Of a stretch of DNA of 40,609 nucleotides, positions 8,970 through 16,953 are shown one piece after another. A program made the translations under genes and the position numbers. The stretch spans positions 1 through 40,609 of the forward strand of contig JBEDNN010000003.1 of assembly GCA_041170585.1 (NCBI GenBank), given 5' to 3'. The notes under the pieces were generated by a model that saw only the letters and a program-made list of their open reading frames with translations, did not search any database and was not told the origin of the DNA. This DNA comes from JBDLSY01 sp041170585 (GTDB lineage: Bacteria; Pseudomonadota; Gammaproteobacteria; Burkholderiales; Burkholderiaceae_C). Numbering within the stretch: position 1 is the first letter of the stretch; the number at the start of each line of letters is the position of its first letter.

Positions 8970-10135
8970 TGATACAGCTTTGGAAAGTAAAACGAGAAGT
9001 AAATAGAATTAAGCAACAGACCCATGCTTTAGGTTTAATAATATTCGAGCCTCTAATTCGCTATCAATATAATAAAAATATTGATAAAAATAGACTCGTT
9101 AGCCAAGGTATTCAGCAATCAAGCCTTACTTTAAATCATGGCTTTGGTAAAAAAGTTGCTTTGTTTTTAATTTATCAACCCAAAGGTATTAGTTACTCTA
9201 CCTATCAAACTTGCCAGCATTTAATTAATAAAGGCTATTCGGTTTTAGCAGTATGTAACCACGCTTTAAATGAAAACGATAAAGAAAAGTTGGCTCAACA
9301 AACTACTCAATTTATTGAACGGCCTAATTTTGGTTATGATTTTGGTGGCTACCGCGATGGAATTTTGTACTTAAAATCTTTAAATATTACAATTTCTAAT
9401 CTAATTATTATTAATGACAGTATTTGGTACCCAGTTATACCCGAAGATACGCTTATTGAACGTATGGAGTACTCCAGTGCTAGTTTTTTAGGAGCACTAC
9501 ACATGAGTTCTGAAAAAAAATATTTGTTCAAGGTTAAAAAAACACCTTTTTTTGGATCTTTTTTATTGATGATTAAACAAGATATCTATGAATTAGATTT
9601 ATTTTTACAATTTTGGAAAACATATCCTTGTAGTGATAGTAAATACCTAACTATAAAACGTGGTGAACAAGCATTATCAACAACGCTATTGAAACACGCT
9701 TTTAAAAGTGAGTATTTTTATGATAAATCTATGGTCTATCAATACATAGACCATGCAAATCGCCCTGAACTGGTTAAGTTGCTGAAAAATAGTGTTATTA
9801 TTGACAATAAATTAGCATATGAAAAAGCTGATGCTCTTGAAAAAGAAAAACAATTATCTAAGTTAGACATATCACTTCACAATATTACTGTTTCTTTAAA
9901 AGAGCAAGTGTGGGTAAACGATGCTAAGCGATTATTAAAAAAAATATCTGGTAAACAAAACATATTATCAACTTTACCCATACTGCCTTTTCAGCAATTT
10001 GGTGTGTCTTATTTAAAGAAATCTTTAGATCCTCATAACCGTCAAGCATTAAATTTAATTATTCAAGAACATATTAATGTACAGTTAAATTTATATCCAA
10101 CGGTACTGAAAGAAATAAAAGAAAGACTTAAATAA
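8969..10135 (+). CDS. Rhamnan synthesis F (RgpF) family protein
   Basis: The protein matches the RgpF/PF05045 family, found in rhamnose-rich polysaccharide and LPS O-chain gene clusters and related to glycosyltransferases. Key motifs are NFGYDFGGYRDGILYL (about 120-134), LIIINDSIWYP (about 144-154) and, further on, GSFLLMIKQD and a QALSTTLLKH-like helix. The fold begins after about 40 N-terminal residues. No signal peptide or membrane helix is seen, so it is cytoplasmic or peripheral. With the O-antigen ligase-like gene at 4750 it suggests surface polysaccharide synthesis, but no full cluster is present. Convergent with glmM, 29 bases away, with no clear terminator between. Confidence 0.75.
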   Translation: MIQLWKVKREVNRIKQQTHALGLIIFEPLIRYQYNKNIDKNRLVSQGIQQSSLTLNHGFGKKVALFLIYQPKGISYSTYQTCQHLINKGYSVLAVCNHALNENDKEKLAQQTTQFIERPNFGYDFGGYRDGILYLKSLNITISNLIIINDSIWYPVIPEDTLIERMEYSSASFLGALHMSSEKKYLFKVKKTPFFGSFLLMIKQDIYELDLFLQFWKTYPCSDSKYLTIKRGEQALSTTLLKHAFKSEYFYDKSMVYQYIDHANRPELVKLLKNSVIIDNKLAYEKADALEKEKQLSKLDISLHNITVSLKEQVWVNDAKRLLKKISGKQNILSTLPILPFQQFGVSYLKKSLDPHNRQALNLIIQEHINVQLNLYPTVLKEIKERLK

Positions 10136-10164
10136 AAGTTTGAATAAAAATTTAAACAAATTAT

Positions 10165-11577
10165 CTATGCGTGTGCGACAGTTTCTGCAATCATTGTCGC
10201 CCAATGCTGACAATCCACAAGGCTTTTAGCTTCAACCATTACCCTTACTACAGGTTCAGTACCTGAAGCGCGCAATAAAACTCGCCCATTATTCTGCAAA
10301 GCAGATTCCGCTTGACTCTGAATACTGATAACCTTCGCAGCATTTAACTTTTGTTTAGCATTAACACCGACGGCTAGACGCACATTAATTAACTGCATAG
10401 GTAGCCGTTCAAATTTAGCTACACTGTCTGATAAAGTTTGGCTTAAATAATCTAAAGCTTCCATCACTTGCAAGGCACTCATTAAACCATCACCAGTGGT
10501 GTGCTTTTCTAAGTTCAAAATATGCCCAGAACTTTCACCACCTAAAACCCAATTGTGTTGATGTAACTGTTCCAATACATAGCGATCGCCTACCCCTGCC
10601 CTAACAAATGGAATGCCTTGTGATTTTAAAGCCAATTCAAAGCCCATATTGGTCATTAATGTACCCACTACTCCGTAATGAGTATTAAGCGTACCACGCT
10701 TGATTGCTGATTGTGCCAATACAAATAATAATTCATCACCGTCAAATACACGCCCGTCACTATCAACCATCATAATACGATCAGCATCACCATCTAATGC
10801 AATCCCAAAATCTGCTTGGTGTAATAAAACAGCGGCTTGTAAAGCATCAGTATGCGTTGCACCCACTTGTTGATTGATATTAAAGCCATTAGGTTCACAG
10901 CCAATTTTAATAACTCGTGCACCCAGTTCATGTAAAACTTGTGGTGCGATAGCATAAGCTGCACCGTGAGCAGCATCAATGACTATCGTTTTCCCAGTCA
11001 AATTAAAGTTAGATCCAATTGAAGATTTACAAAACTCAATATATCGCCCTGCAGCATCTTTTACACGTTTTGCTTTACCTAAAGAATCTGATGGTACACA
11101 TTGCACACCTTGTAAAGCATATTTTTCAATCAACAGTTCAGTTTCATCTGTCAGCTTATGGCCTGTAGCATTAAAAAATTTAATTCCATTATCGGTGTAA
11201 GGATTGTGCGATGCACTAATCACCACCCCGGCAGATAAACGCATTGCTCGGGCTAAATGAGCTATAGCTGGAGTAGGCAACGGTCCTGCCATCAAGACAT
11301 CTACACCTGCGCTGGTAAATCCCGCTTCTAGTAACGACTCTAACATATAACCTGAAACACGGGTATCTTTACCAATTAATACTGTGGGACGGGTTTTATG
11401 TCCTGATGCTATATGTTGCTGTGCAAATACCCGTCCAGCACCATGTGCCAAAGCTAAAATAGTATCGGGAATCATTGGAGTAACACCGACTGTGCCGCGT
11501 ACACCATCAGTACCGAAAAATTTTCTTTTGTTATCAACCGTAGGTAACTGGTCAAGTAATTTTTTATTATTTTCCAT
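10165..11577 (-). CDS. glmM: Phosphoglucosamine mutase
   Basis: GlmM converts glucosamine-6-phosphate to glucosamine-1-phosphate for peptidoglycan and LPS. All signature loops of the alpha-D-phosphohexomutase family are intact: FFGTDGVRGTVG near the N-terminus, the phosphoserine loop SASHNP (121-126, Ser123 as the phosphorylated residue), metal loop DGDADR (262-267), sugar loop GGESSGH (346-352) and phosphate loop RASGTEP (436-442). At 470 aa it is about 20 longer than usual, owing to an N-terminal extension (MENNKKLLDQLPTVDNKR). An internal start is possible but no better ATG is seen. The ten-copy 7-mer array starts one base upstream of the ATG, so no Shine-Dalgarno sequence is visible. It stands apart from its common partners ftsH and folP. 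Confidence 0.96.
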   Translation of the reverse strand: MENNKKLLDQLPTVDNKRKFFGTDGVRGTVGVTPMIPDTILALAHGAGRVFAQQHIASGHKTRPTVLIGKDTRVSGYMLESLLEAGFTSAGVDVLMAGPLPTPAIAHLARAMRLSAGVVISASHNPYTDNGIKFFNATGHKLTDETELLIEKYALQGVQCVPSDSLGKAKRVKDAAGRYIEFCKSSIGSNFNLTGKTIVIDAAHGAAYAIAPQVLHELGARVIKIGCEPNGFNINQQVGATHTDALQAAVLLHQADFGIALDGDADRIMMVDSDGRVFDGDELLFVLAQSAIKRGTLNTHYGVVGTLMTNMGFELALKSQGIPFVRAGVGDRYVLEQLHQHNWVLGGESSGHILNLEKHTTGDGLMSALQVMEALDYLSQTLSDSVAKFERLPMQLINVRLAVGVNAKQKLNAAKVISIQSQAESALQNNGRVLLRASGTEPVVRVMVEAKSLVDCQHWATMIAETVAHA

Positions 11578-11649
11578 ATTATTTATTATTTATTATTTAT
11601 TATTTATTATTTATTATTTATTATTTATTATTTATTATTTATTATTTAT
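11578..11649. repeat. 7-base tandem repeat immediately upstream of glmM
   Basis: About ten uninterrupted copies of ATTTATT (a rotation of the bamD TTTATTA unit) directly adjoin the glmM ATG. Sense to glmM it reads as AATAAAT repeats. This is the longest exact 7-mer array here and the best candidate for copy-number variation affecting translation or promoter spacing. Confidence 0.93.
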
Positions 11650-11658
11650 ATTATAAAT

Positions 11659-11702
11659 ATACATATTACACAATATATGTATTATATATGTGTAATATGT
11701 AT
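11659..11702. other. 14-base-pair stem with 16-base loop
   Basis: Inverted repeat ATACATATTACACA and its exact complement separated by 16 bases. It lies just past the stop of the hydrolase gene and upstream of glmM on the same strand. It could act as a weak terminator for the hydrolase transcript or as a processing site; it has no long T-run on the minus strand. Confidence 0.6.
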
Positions 11703-11731
11703 TATATATAATTTTATTAAATGATCACATA

Positions 11732-12619
11732 TCAACCTGATTGTAAAAATTTTGCAATTATCTCTGCCTGATTAATATTCATTAAATGGGGTGCATGCCC
11801 ACAATCAAGTATAGTACTTACAGACAAAAACGGACAGTTACTTTGCATTTTTATCAAAGTATTTATACTTAACAAGTCAGAATATTCACCTCGTAATACG
11901 TGTATCGGCAATTTAAAACTACTTAGGCTACGCCATAACTCTGATTCTGTTGCAATTAATAATTCATCAGTTAGACCAGCAATATAATTTTGTGTAGCCA
12001 TTGCAATCAAAGGATCATAATGTACACGTACAGCGGGTGTTACTTCATTAATTTTTACAAAATAATAATCACATAAACCCGCCCACTCAACAGCATTTTT
12101 TGCACCAAAACCTATAAACATTTGCTTTGCATAGTTATCTGCATCTGTACGTGTGTCGAACTGTGTTACTGCACCAATATACTGGGCAATACGATTTAAG
12201 CCATGGCGCTCAATAGTTGGACCAATATCATTTAGTATTAATTTACCGAATCGATTAGGTGCAATTAACTGCAATACCATAGCAATTAATCCTCCCATTG
12301 AAGTGCCAATCCAATGAGGCGATATTATTTTCAAACCATCTAATAACTCTAAAATATGTTGTGCATAATTAGTAATACTATATTCATCAATATGATTCGC
12401 CCAACTGGATTCACCACGTCCAATCATATCAATACATATTACGTAAAAATTTGTATGCTTATTAATATTCTCACAACTTAAATAATTAGCCAAGAAATCA
12501 AAATCTCTAGCATTGCGTGTTAAACCATGGATACATACTACTACTGGATTTGATTGATTTCCCCAAGCGGTATAATGTAACGATTGTCCATTATTAAGTA
12601 AGTAGTGATGGTGTATCAT
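11732..12619 (-). CDS. Alpha/beta hydrolase
   Basis: A soluble single-domain alpha/beta hydrolase of 295 aa. The oxyanion region VVVCIHGLTRNARDFD (27-41), nucleophile elbow GTSMGG (Ser107 in WIGTSMGGL) and a C-terminal His in DCGHAPHLMN mark the catalytic triad, with an acidic residue expected in the GEYSDLLS segment. These motifs are shared by esterases, dienelactone hydrolases and many of unknown substrate, so no specific function can be assigned. It is preceded by rne (79 bases upstream on the same strand) and followed by glmM. Confidence 0.87.
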   Translation of the reverse strand: MIHHHYLLNNGQSLHYTAWGNQSNPVVVCIHGLTRNARDFDFLANYLSCENINKHTNFYVICIDMIGRGESSWANHIDEYSITNYAQHILELLDGLKIISPHWIGTSMGGLIAMVLQLIAPNRFGKLILNDIGPTIERHGLNRIAQYIGAVTQFDTRTDADNYAKQMFIGFGAKNAVEWAGLCDYYFVKINEVTPAVRVHYDPLIAMATQNYIAGLTDELLIATESELWRSLSSFKLPIHVLRGEYSDLLSINTLIKMQSNCPFLSVSTILDCGHAPHLMNINQAEIIAKFLQSG

Positions 12620-12648
12620 ATTATATAAATATTATATATATTGCGTTA

Positions 12649-12677
12649 TATACTATACTATATTGTAGTATAGTATA
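12649..12677 (-). terminator. AT-only hairpin downstream of rne
   Basis: TATACTATACTA and its exact complement around a TATTG loop form a 12-base-pair stem in the 78-base gap between the rne stop and the hydrolase start. It has no G/C clamp and no clean T-run, so it may be a 3' stabiliser or weak terminator of rne rather than a strong one. Confidence 0.45.
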
Positions 12678-12697
12678 GTATATTTATTAATTTACTA

Positions 12698-15352
12698 TCA
12701 AGGACGCTTATTTGTCTCCATCATTTCTAATTTATCTTCAGTTACCGATACACGGACTGGTCGCTCACGCGGTACACGTACAGATTTAGGCTGGTTAAGC
12801 AGTTTTGCTTGGGCTGTAGCAAATGCAGCCTGATCTGTATTTACCCATTCTAAACCCGCCTCTTTAGACAAAGACTGTAAAGGTGCTTCATCTAATTGAA
12901 TAGGTTTAACTATTTCAACAGGCTTAATAATAGGCGTAATGACAGGATTTACTGAAACCATTGTTGGCTGTACAGTTTGAGTAGTATTATTTACTGGCGT
13001 AGCATTTATTGGCAGTGTTTTTGTCTCAATTTGTGCATCAGTAAAAATAACATCACGCTCTTCACGGTTACGCCCACGGTTACTACGGCGAGCACGCGAA
13101 CGCGAGTTACGCTCTGCCTGATTTAAATTGTCCTCTATTACTATAGCGTTAAGCGGTACATTAATAGTGGTGTCTAACTGTATATCAATAGCTGTATCAA
13201 CCACTTCAGCCGAAATTAGCTTGTTTGAACGATTATTATGTGAACGGCGTGACTCACCTCGTTCAGCTTTTAATTCACGGTGATCACGAATAACTTTAAC
13301 ATCAGATGCTTGAGTTTTTTCTATGATAACTGGCAACTCTGTAGTTGCTGTTTCTTTATGAACATCATTACGATTATTTTTAAGTGCACGCGGGGGACGA
13401 ATAGCATTTGGCTCACGAGGCACACGTTCGTTTTTAGCTCCCCGTTCAAGTGTTTTTCGTTCATCTGCCAGCTTATTTTTTGCAATATTTGTGGCACGAA
13501 CACTGCTGGTATCATTGTCAGATGATACTTCATGACGGCTACTTCTATGAGAACGTACAGTATTTTTATCAGTGCTACGCTCTGTTTTTATAGGTCTATG
13601 TACATGATTATTTTCTTGTGTAGGGCTTACCTTAGTACTTTCTGTAGCAAGTTTATTCAAGTTTTGTCCAATAAAAAAAGCTTTTACTTTGGTCCATAAA
13701 TCTGCTTTACCAGCAGCTTTACTCACCTGAACGTGGGTTGGAATATATTCTGGTCTATTAGGTGGCGTTACACCTGTTACTTTAGCAACTTGAGGTGCTT
13801 TAGCCTGCGATTTATTTTTACTTAAATCTTGCTCTTCTGGGGCTTCTACTAAAGTATATGTCGCTTTAGCAGCATCTAAACGGCTATCATCATGCTTTAA
13901 ACGGTCTAGTTTATAATTTGGTGTCTCAATATGGCGATTAGGAATCAAAATAACACTAACATTTAGTTTAGTTTCCAAGCTTGCCAAATCAGCACGTTTT
14001 TCATTCAGTAAAAAAGTCGCTACATCTACGGGTACTTGGACATGTAAAGCAGCGGTACCGTCTTTCATCGCTTCTTCTTGAACTAAGCGCAAAATATGTA
14101 ATGCAGTGGAATTAACATCACGAATTGAGCCAACACCGTTACAACGGGGGCAAGCCGTGTGTGAACCTTCTGCTAAACTAGGACGCAAACGCTGCCTAGA
14201 CAATTCCATTAAACCAAATCGGCTAATTTTACCCATTTGTAAGCGCGCTCTATCATAACGCAAGCATTCTTTTAATTTGACCTCTACTGCCCGTTGATTT
14301 TTAGTATCTTCCATGTCAATAAAATCAATGACCACTAAACCACCTAAATCACGTAAGCGTAATTGACGTGCCGACTCTTCAGCTGCTTCTAAATTGGTAC
14401 GAGTGGCCGTTTCCTCAATATCTCCACCACGAGTTGATCTAGCTGAATTAACGTCAATAGCGACTAAGGCTTCTGTATGGTCAATAACGATACTACCACC
14501 AGATGGCAAAGGGACTTGACGCGAATGGGCAGTTTCAATTTGATGTTCTATTTGAAAACGTGTAAATAGAGGAATATCTTCACTATAACGTACGACCCGT
14601 TCAGCCATATCTGGCATTACATAACCTACAAACTGCCGCGCTTGTTCATAGACCTCATCATTGTCAATCAAAATTTGCTTAATATCTGCTGAAAAATAAT
14701 CACGAATAGCACGAATAATCAAGCTTGATTCTTGATAAATTAAGAATGCCCCTTTTGTTTGACTTGCCCCGTCAATTGCTTTCCATAGTTGCAACAGATA
14801 ATTTAAATCCCACTGTAACTCTTCCAAAGTACGGTCAATAGCCGCAGTTCGGGCAATCACTCCCATACCTTCAGGCACTTGAAGCTGATCCATTAGAGTA
14901 CGCAGTTCAGCACGATCTTCACCGTCAATACGGCGTGATACACCACCACCACGCGGATTATTAGGCATTAACACCATATAACGACCTGCTAAAGAAATAA
15001 AACTGGTCAGCGCTGCACCTTTATTCCCACGCTCTTCTTTTTCCATTTGAACCAGTAACTCTTGCCCAACATGCAAGGCCTCTTGAATTTTAGCAGATGA
15101 TGGTGCAACTCCTTCTTTAAAATACTGTTTACCTACTTCTTTAAATGATAAAAATCCATGTTTAACATCACCATAGTCAATAAAACAAGCTTCTAAAGAC
15201 GGCTCTATACGTGTAATGATGCCTTTATAGATATTACTTTTTCGACTTTCGTGACCTGCTATTTCAATATCAATATCAACTAATTTTTGACCATCAATAA
15301 TGGCAACACGGGTTTCTTCGGCGTGTGTAGCGTTGAATAACATGCGTTTCAT
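12698..15352 (-). CDS. rne: Ribonuclease E
   Basis: RNase E is the endonuclease that starts mRNA decay and processes rRNA and tRNA. The catalytic half is complete: S1 domain at about 37-120, the 5' sensor and RNase H-like regions, catalytic Asp300 (in AIDVNSARSTRGGD) and Asp343 (VIDFIDME), and the zinc-link CPRCNG (Cys401, Cys404). These align with the E. coli residues 303, 346, 404 and 407. The N-terminus MKRMLFNATHAEETRVAI and GGGVSRRIDGED are typical of betaproteobacterial forms. The second half (about 500-884) is low-complexity with Arg-rich patches (RSRARRSNRGRNREER), as expected for the degradosome/RNA-binding scaffold. A strong Shine-Dalgarno AGGGAGA sits eight bases before the ATG, one of the few clear ones here. 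Confidence 0.96.
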   Translation of the reverse strand: MKRMLFNATHAEETRVAIIDGQKLVDIDIEIAGHESRKSNIYKGIITRIEPSLEACFIDYGDVKHGFLSFKEVGKQYFKEGVAPSSAKIQEALHVGQELLVQMEKEERGNKGAALTSFISLAGRYMVLMPNNPRGGGVSRRIDGEDRAELRTLMDQLQVPEGMGVIARTAAIDRTLEELQWDLNYLLQLWKAIDGASQTKGAFLIYQESSLIIRAIRDYFSADIKQILIDNDEVYEQARQFVGYVMPDMAERVVRYSEDIPLFTRFQIEHQIETAHSRQVPLPSGGSIVIDHTEALVAIDVNSARSTRGGDIEETATRTNLEAAEESARQLRLRDLGGLVVIDFIDMEDTKNQRAVEVKLKECLRYDRARLQMGKISRFGLMELSRQRLRPSLAEGSHTACPRCNGVGSIRDVNSTALHILRLVQEEAMKDGTAALHVQVPVDVATFLLNEKRADLASLETKLNVSVILIPNRHIETPNYKLDRLKHDDSRLDAAKATYTLVEAPEEQDLSKNKSQAKAPQVAKVTGVTPPNRPEYIPTHVQVSKAAGKADLWTKVKAFFIGQNLNKLATESTKVSPTQENNHVHRPIKTERSTDKNTVRSHRSSRHEVSSDNDTSSVRATNIAKNKLADERKTLERGAKNERVPREPNAIRPPRALKNNRNDVHKETATTELPVIIEKTQASDVKVIRDHRELKAERGESRRSHNNRSNKLISAEVVDTAIDIQLDTTINVPLNAIVIEDNLNQAERNSRSRARRSNRGRNREERDVIFTDAQIETKTLPINATPVNNTTQTVQPTMVSVNPVITPIIKPVEIVKPIQLDEAPLQSLSKEAGLEWVNTDQAAFATAQAKLLNQPKSVRVPRERPVRVSVTEDKLEMMETNKRP

Positions 15353-16144
15353 GTCAATTCTCCCTAAATATATACACTGCTACTGGCAGAGTTCAGGAAG
15401 TAAACCATGGGGTAGTTGAGCAATTACCCAGTATTTAAAAAACCAAAAAATTGGTAAAAACTAGGGTAAAACTCTAGATTTAAACGGCTTAATGCACCTG
15501 ACAAAAGCGTACTTTACAAAGGAAAATAATGGCGTAGTTAAAGCATATACTATGGTGTGACGGAACGGGTATGATTTTAAATATTATTGTCGCTGATTAC
15601 AAATACAACCACAAAATATAACCACGAAAAACTTAAAGATGTAAATTTAACACTGTTTGATTTAACACTGTTTAAATTAGTTTTCATATTAAAAATTAAC
15701 CTTACTTCGCCTTTTATTACAATACATTCAAATTACACTACTCAATTAACACAATGCGTTTAAAAATCCAGCGCGCTACTGGGTCTACTTCAAAGGTCAA
15801 TAGCGCAAAATTCTTTTATTTTTTATTTTTTATTTTTTATTTTTTTTATTATTTGTACATAATCACAGGTGAGTTATTATTAATTACAGATGAGTTATTA
15901 TTTTGATAATTTCTGATTTTACTGGAAAAACAGCTAAAAAAACCACTCAGCGTTGCTAAGATAGTTTTTTATTAAATAATAATACTAATAATCGCGTATT
16001 GTTACATAGTATTGCTATATATTAAAAATATTCAAGCTAAAAAAACAATCATAAAATAGGCTTTTTAATATTATTTAATAACCCTATTGATTTTTTTATA
16101 TAACTCAATGGTATCTTCATAATGAGCCTGATTCATTCTAAAAC
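15353..16144. other. 792-base intergenic region upstream of rne
   Basis: No gene is supported here. It contains a 5' leader for rne, with a short hairpin at about 15410-15430 (GGGTA...TACCC), a TTTTATT array (15814-15841) and a direct repeat of ACAGRTGAGTTATTATT at about 15865-15901. E. coli rne has a long structured leader used for autoregulation; whether this leader does the same cannot be read from sequence. Confidence 0.6.
15814..15841. repeat. 7-base tandem repeat in the rne upstream region
   Basis: Four exact copies of TTTTATT, followed by a longer T-run. It lies about 460 bases upstream of the rne start codon. Confidence 0.75.
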
Positions 16145-16616
16145 TTACTCGAATACCATCACGCCATGATATCCAAAATACCCGCCATTTTCTGGATGTT
16201 GTGTATAACATATTGCAATAAGCGGTGTACCATCAATCTCTTTTATTTTAGTAGTCATATAAAATTCTACTTTACCCATATAATAATATTCAGTTTCTTT
16301 TAAATAATCAGGCTTAATAATAATTTTATCCAATTCTTTTTTAACCGTTGTACGGCTTAAAATACCACTGTTTTTTCATTTTAATAAAAGTATAAGTATC
16401 ATTAAGAGATGGTTTACTGTTAGCAAACAAAGTCATTTCAACAATACTTTCTGTCTATTTTAACGATTCAACAGACCCATGAATAGGCCAATTAAACCGT
16501 GCCATGTTTTGTTTTGCATTAAATTCCGTATTGGGTGCAGTATACCAAATATTATTTAACTTTAACAAGTTATATTTATGATTATTGTAATTTGGAGGGA
16601 CATCACCTTCACAACC
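16145..16616 (-). pseudogene. Decayed hypothetical gene, nonsense plus frameshift
   Basis: Reading the minus strand from 16616, one frame gives a plausible protein (GCEGDVPPNYNNHKYN..., IWYTAPNTEFNAKQNM, FNWPIHGSVESLK) that meets an in-frame TAG. The frame continues with TESIVEMTLFANSKPSLNDTY and TFIKMK, then shifts by one base to KKELDKIIIKPDYLKETEYYY... and ends at VMVFE. Only the last 62 codons have an ATG of their own. The amino-acid texture is protein-like across the breaks, which supports one disrupted gene. I do not recognise the family and the true 5' end is lost. Confidence 0.5.
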
Positions 16617-16893
16617 TTAAGCCTGTGGCGAGTATGATATTATCAATAGATAAACCTACTCGCTTTAAGTTTTTTGCGACTTCTAACTTACCCTTCATTT
16701 CGCCTTCTAATATACCCTCTGCCTTGCCTTGTTTTCTAGCATCTTCAATTGAATTGCTTAAATCCCAGTGCCTTTTTAATAATGAACGGTATACATGCTG
16801 CTTTTCGTGACTTAACAATGCCAGTTGAGCTTTCTCAAAGACTTCTTTAAATAAATTGTCTTGAGTATAGATGTATATTGATATTACGATATA
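16609..16893 (-). pseudogene. C-terminal remnant of an Rpn/PD-(D/E)XK nuclease-family transposase
   Basis: The open frame reads DNLFKEVFEKAQLALLSHEK, then HVYRSLLKRHWDLSNSIEDA, a charged stretch with repeated (K/E)GxxEG, and a final helix LSIDNIILATGL. This is the typical C-terminal third of Rpn-type recombination-promoting nucleases/putative transposases: 'vFe.A.la.Ls..e...Y..Slk...D..N.i..A...G...G'. The catalytic PD-(D/E)XK part is missing; upstream the frame runs into stops in AT-rich sequence. It is therefore a fragment, probably left by deletion. It overlaps the adjacent decayed gene by a few bases, so an insertion or deletion join lies here. Confidence 0.65.
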
Positions 16894-16953
16894 TTATACT
16901 TAATAACACATATATTAATATATCAATATATAAATTTAATTAATAACTTTTAA

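Noticed and set aside
11578..11649. CRISPR array or replication origin for the regular repeats
   Set aside because: Units are 7-12 bases without spacers, and no DnaA-box clusters or cas genes are present. They are simple tandem arrays.
11384..11656. Plus-strand open frame over the glmM 5' end and the 7-mer array
   Set aside because: It is antisense to a fully supported gene and its C-terminus is merely the translated repeat.
16145..16333. A real 62-codon gene
   Set aside because: The upstream sequence continues its protein-like reading through one stop and one frameshift, so it is better seen as the end of a broken larger gene.
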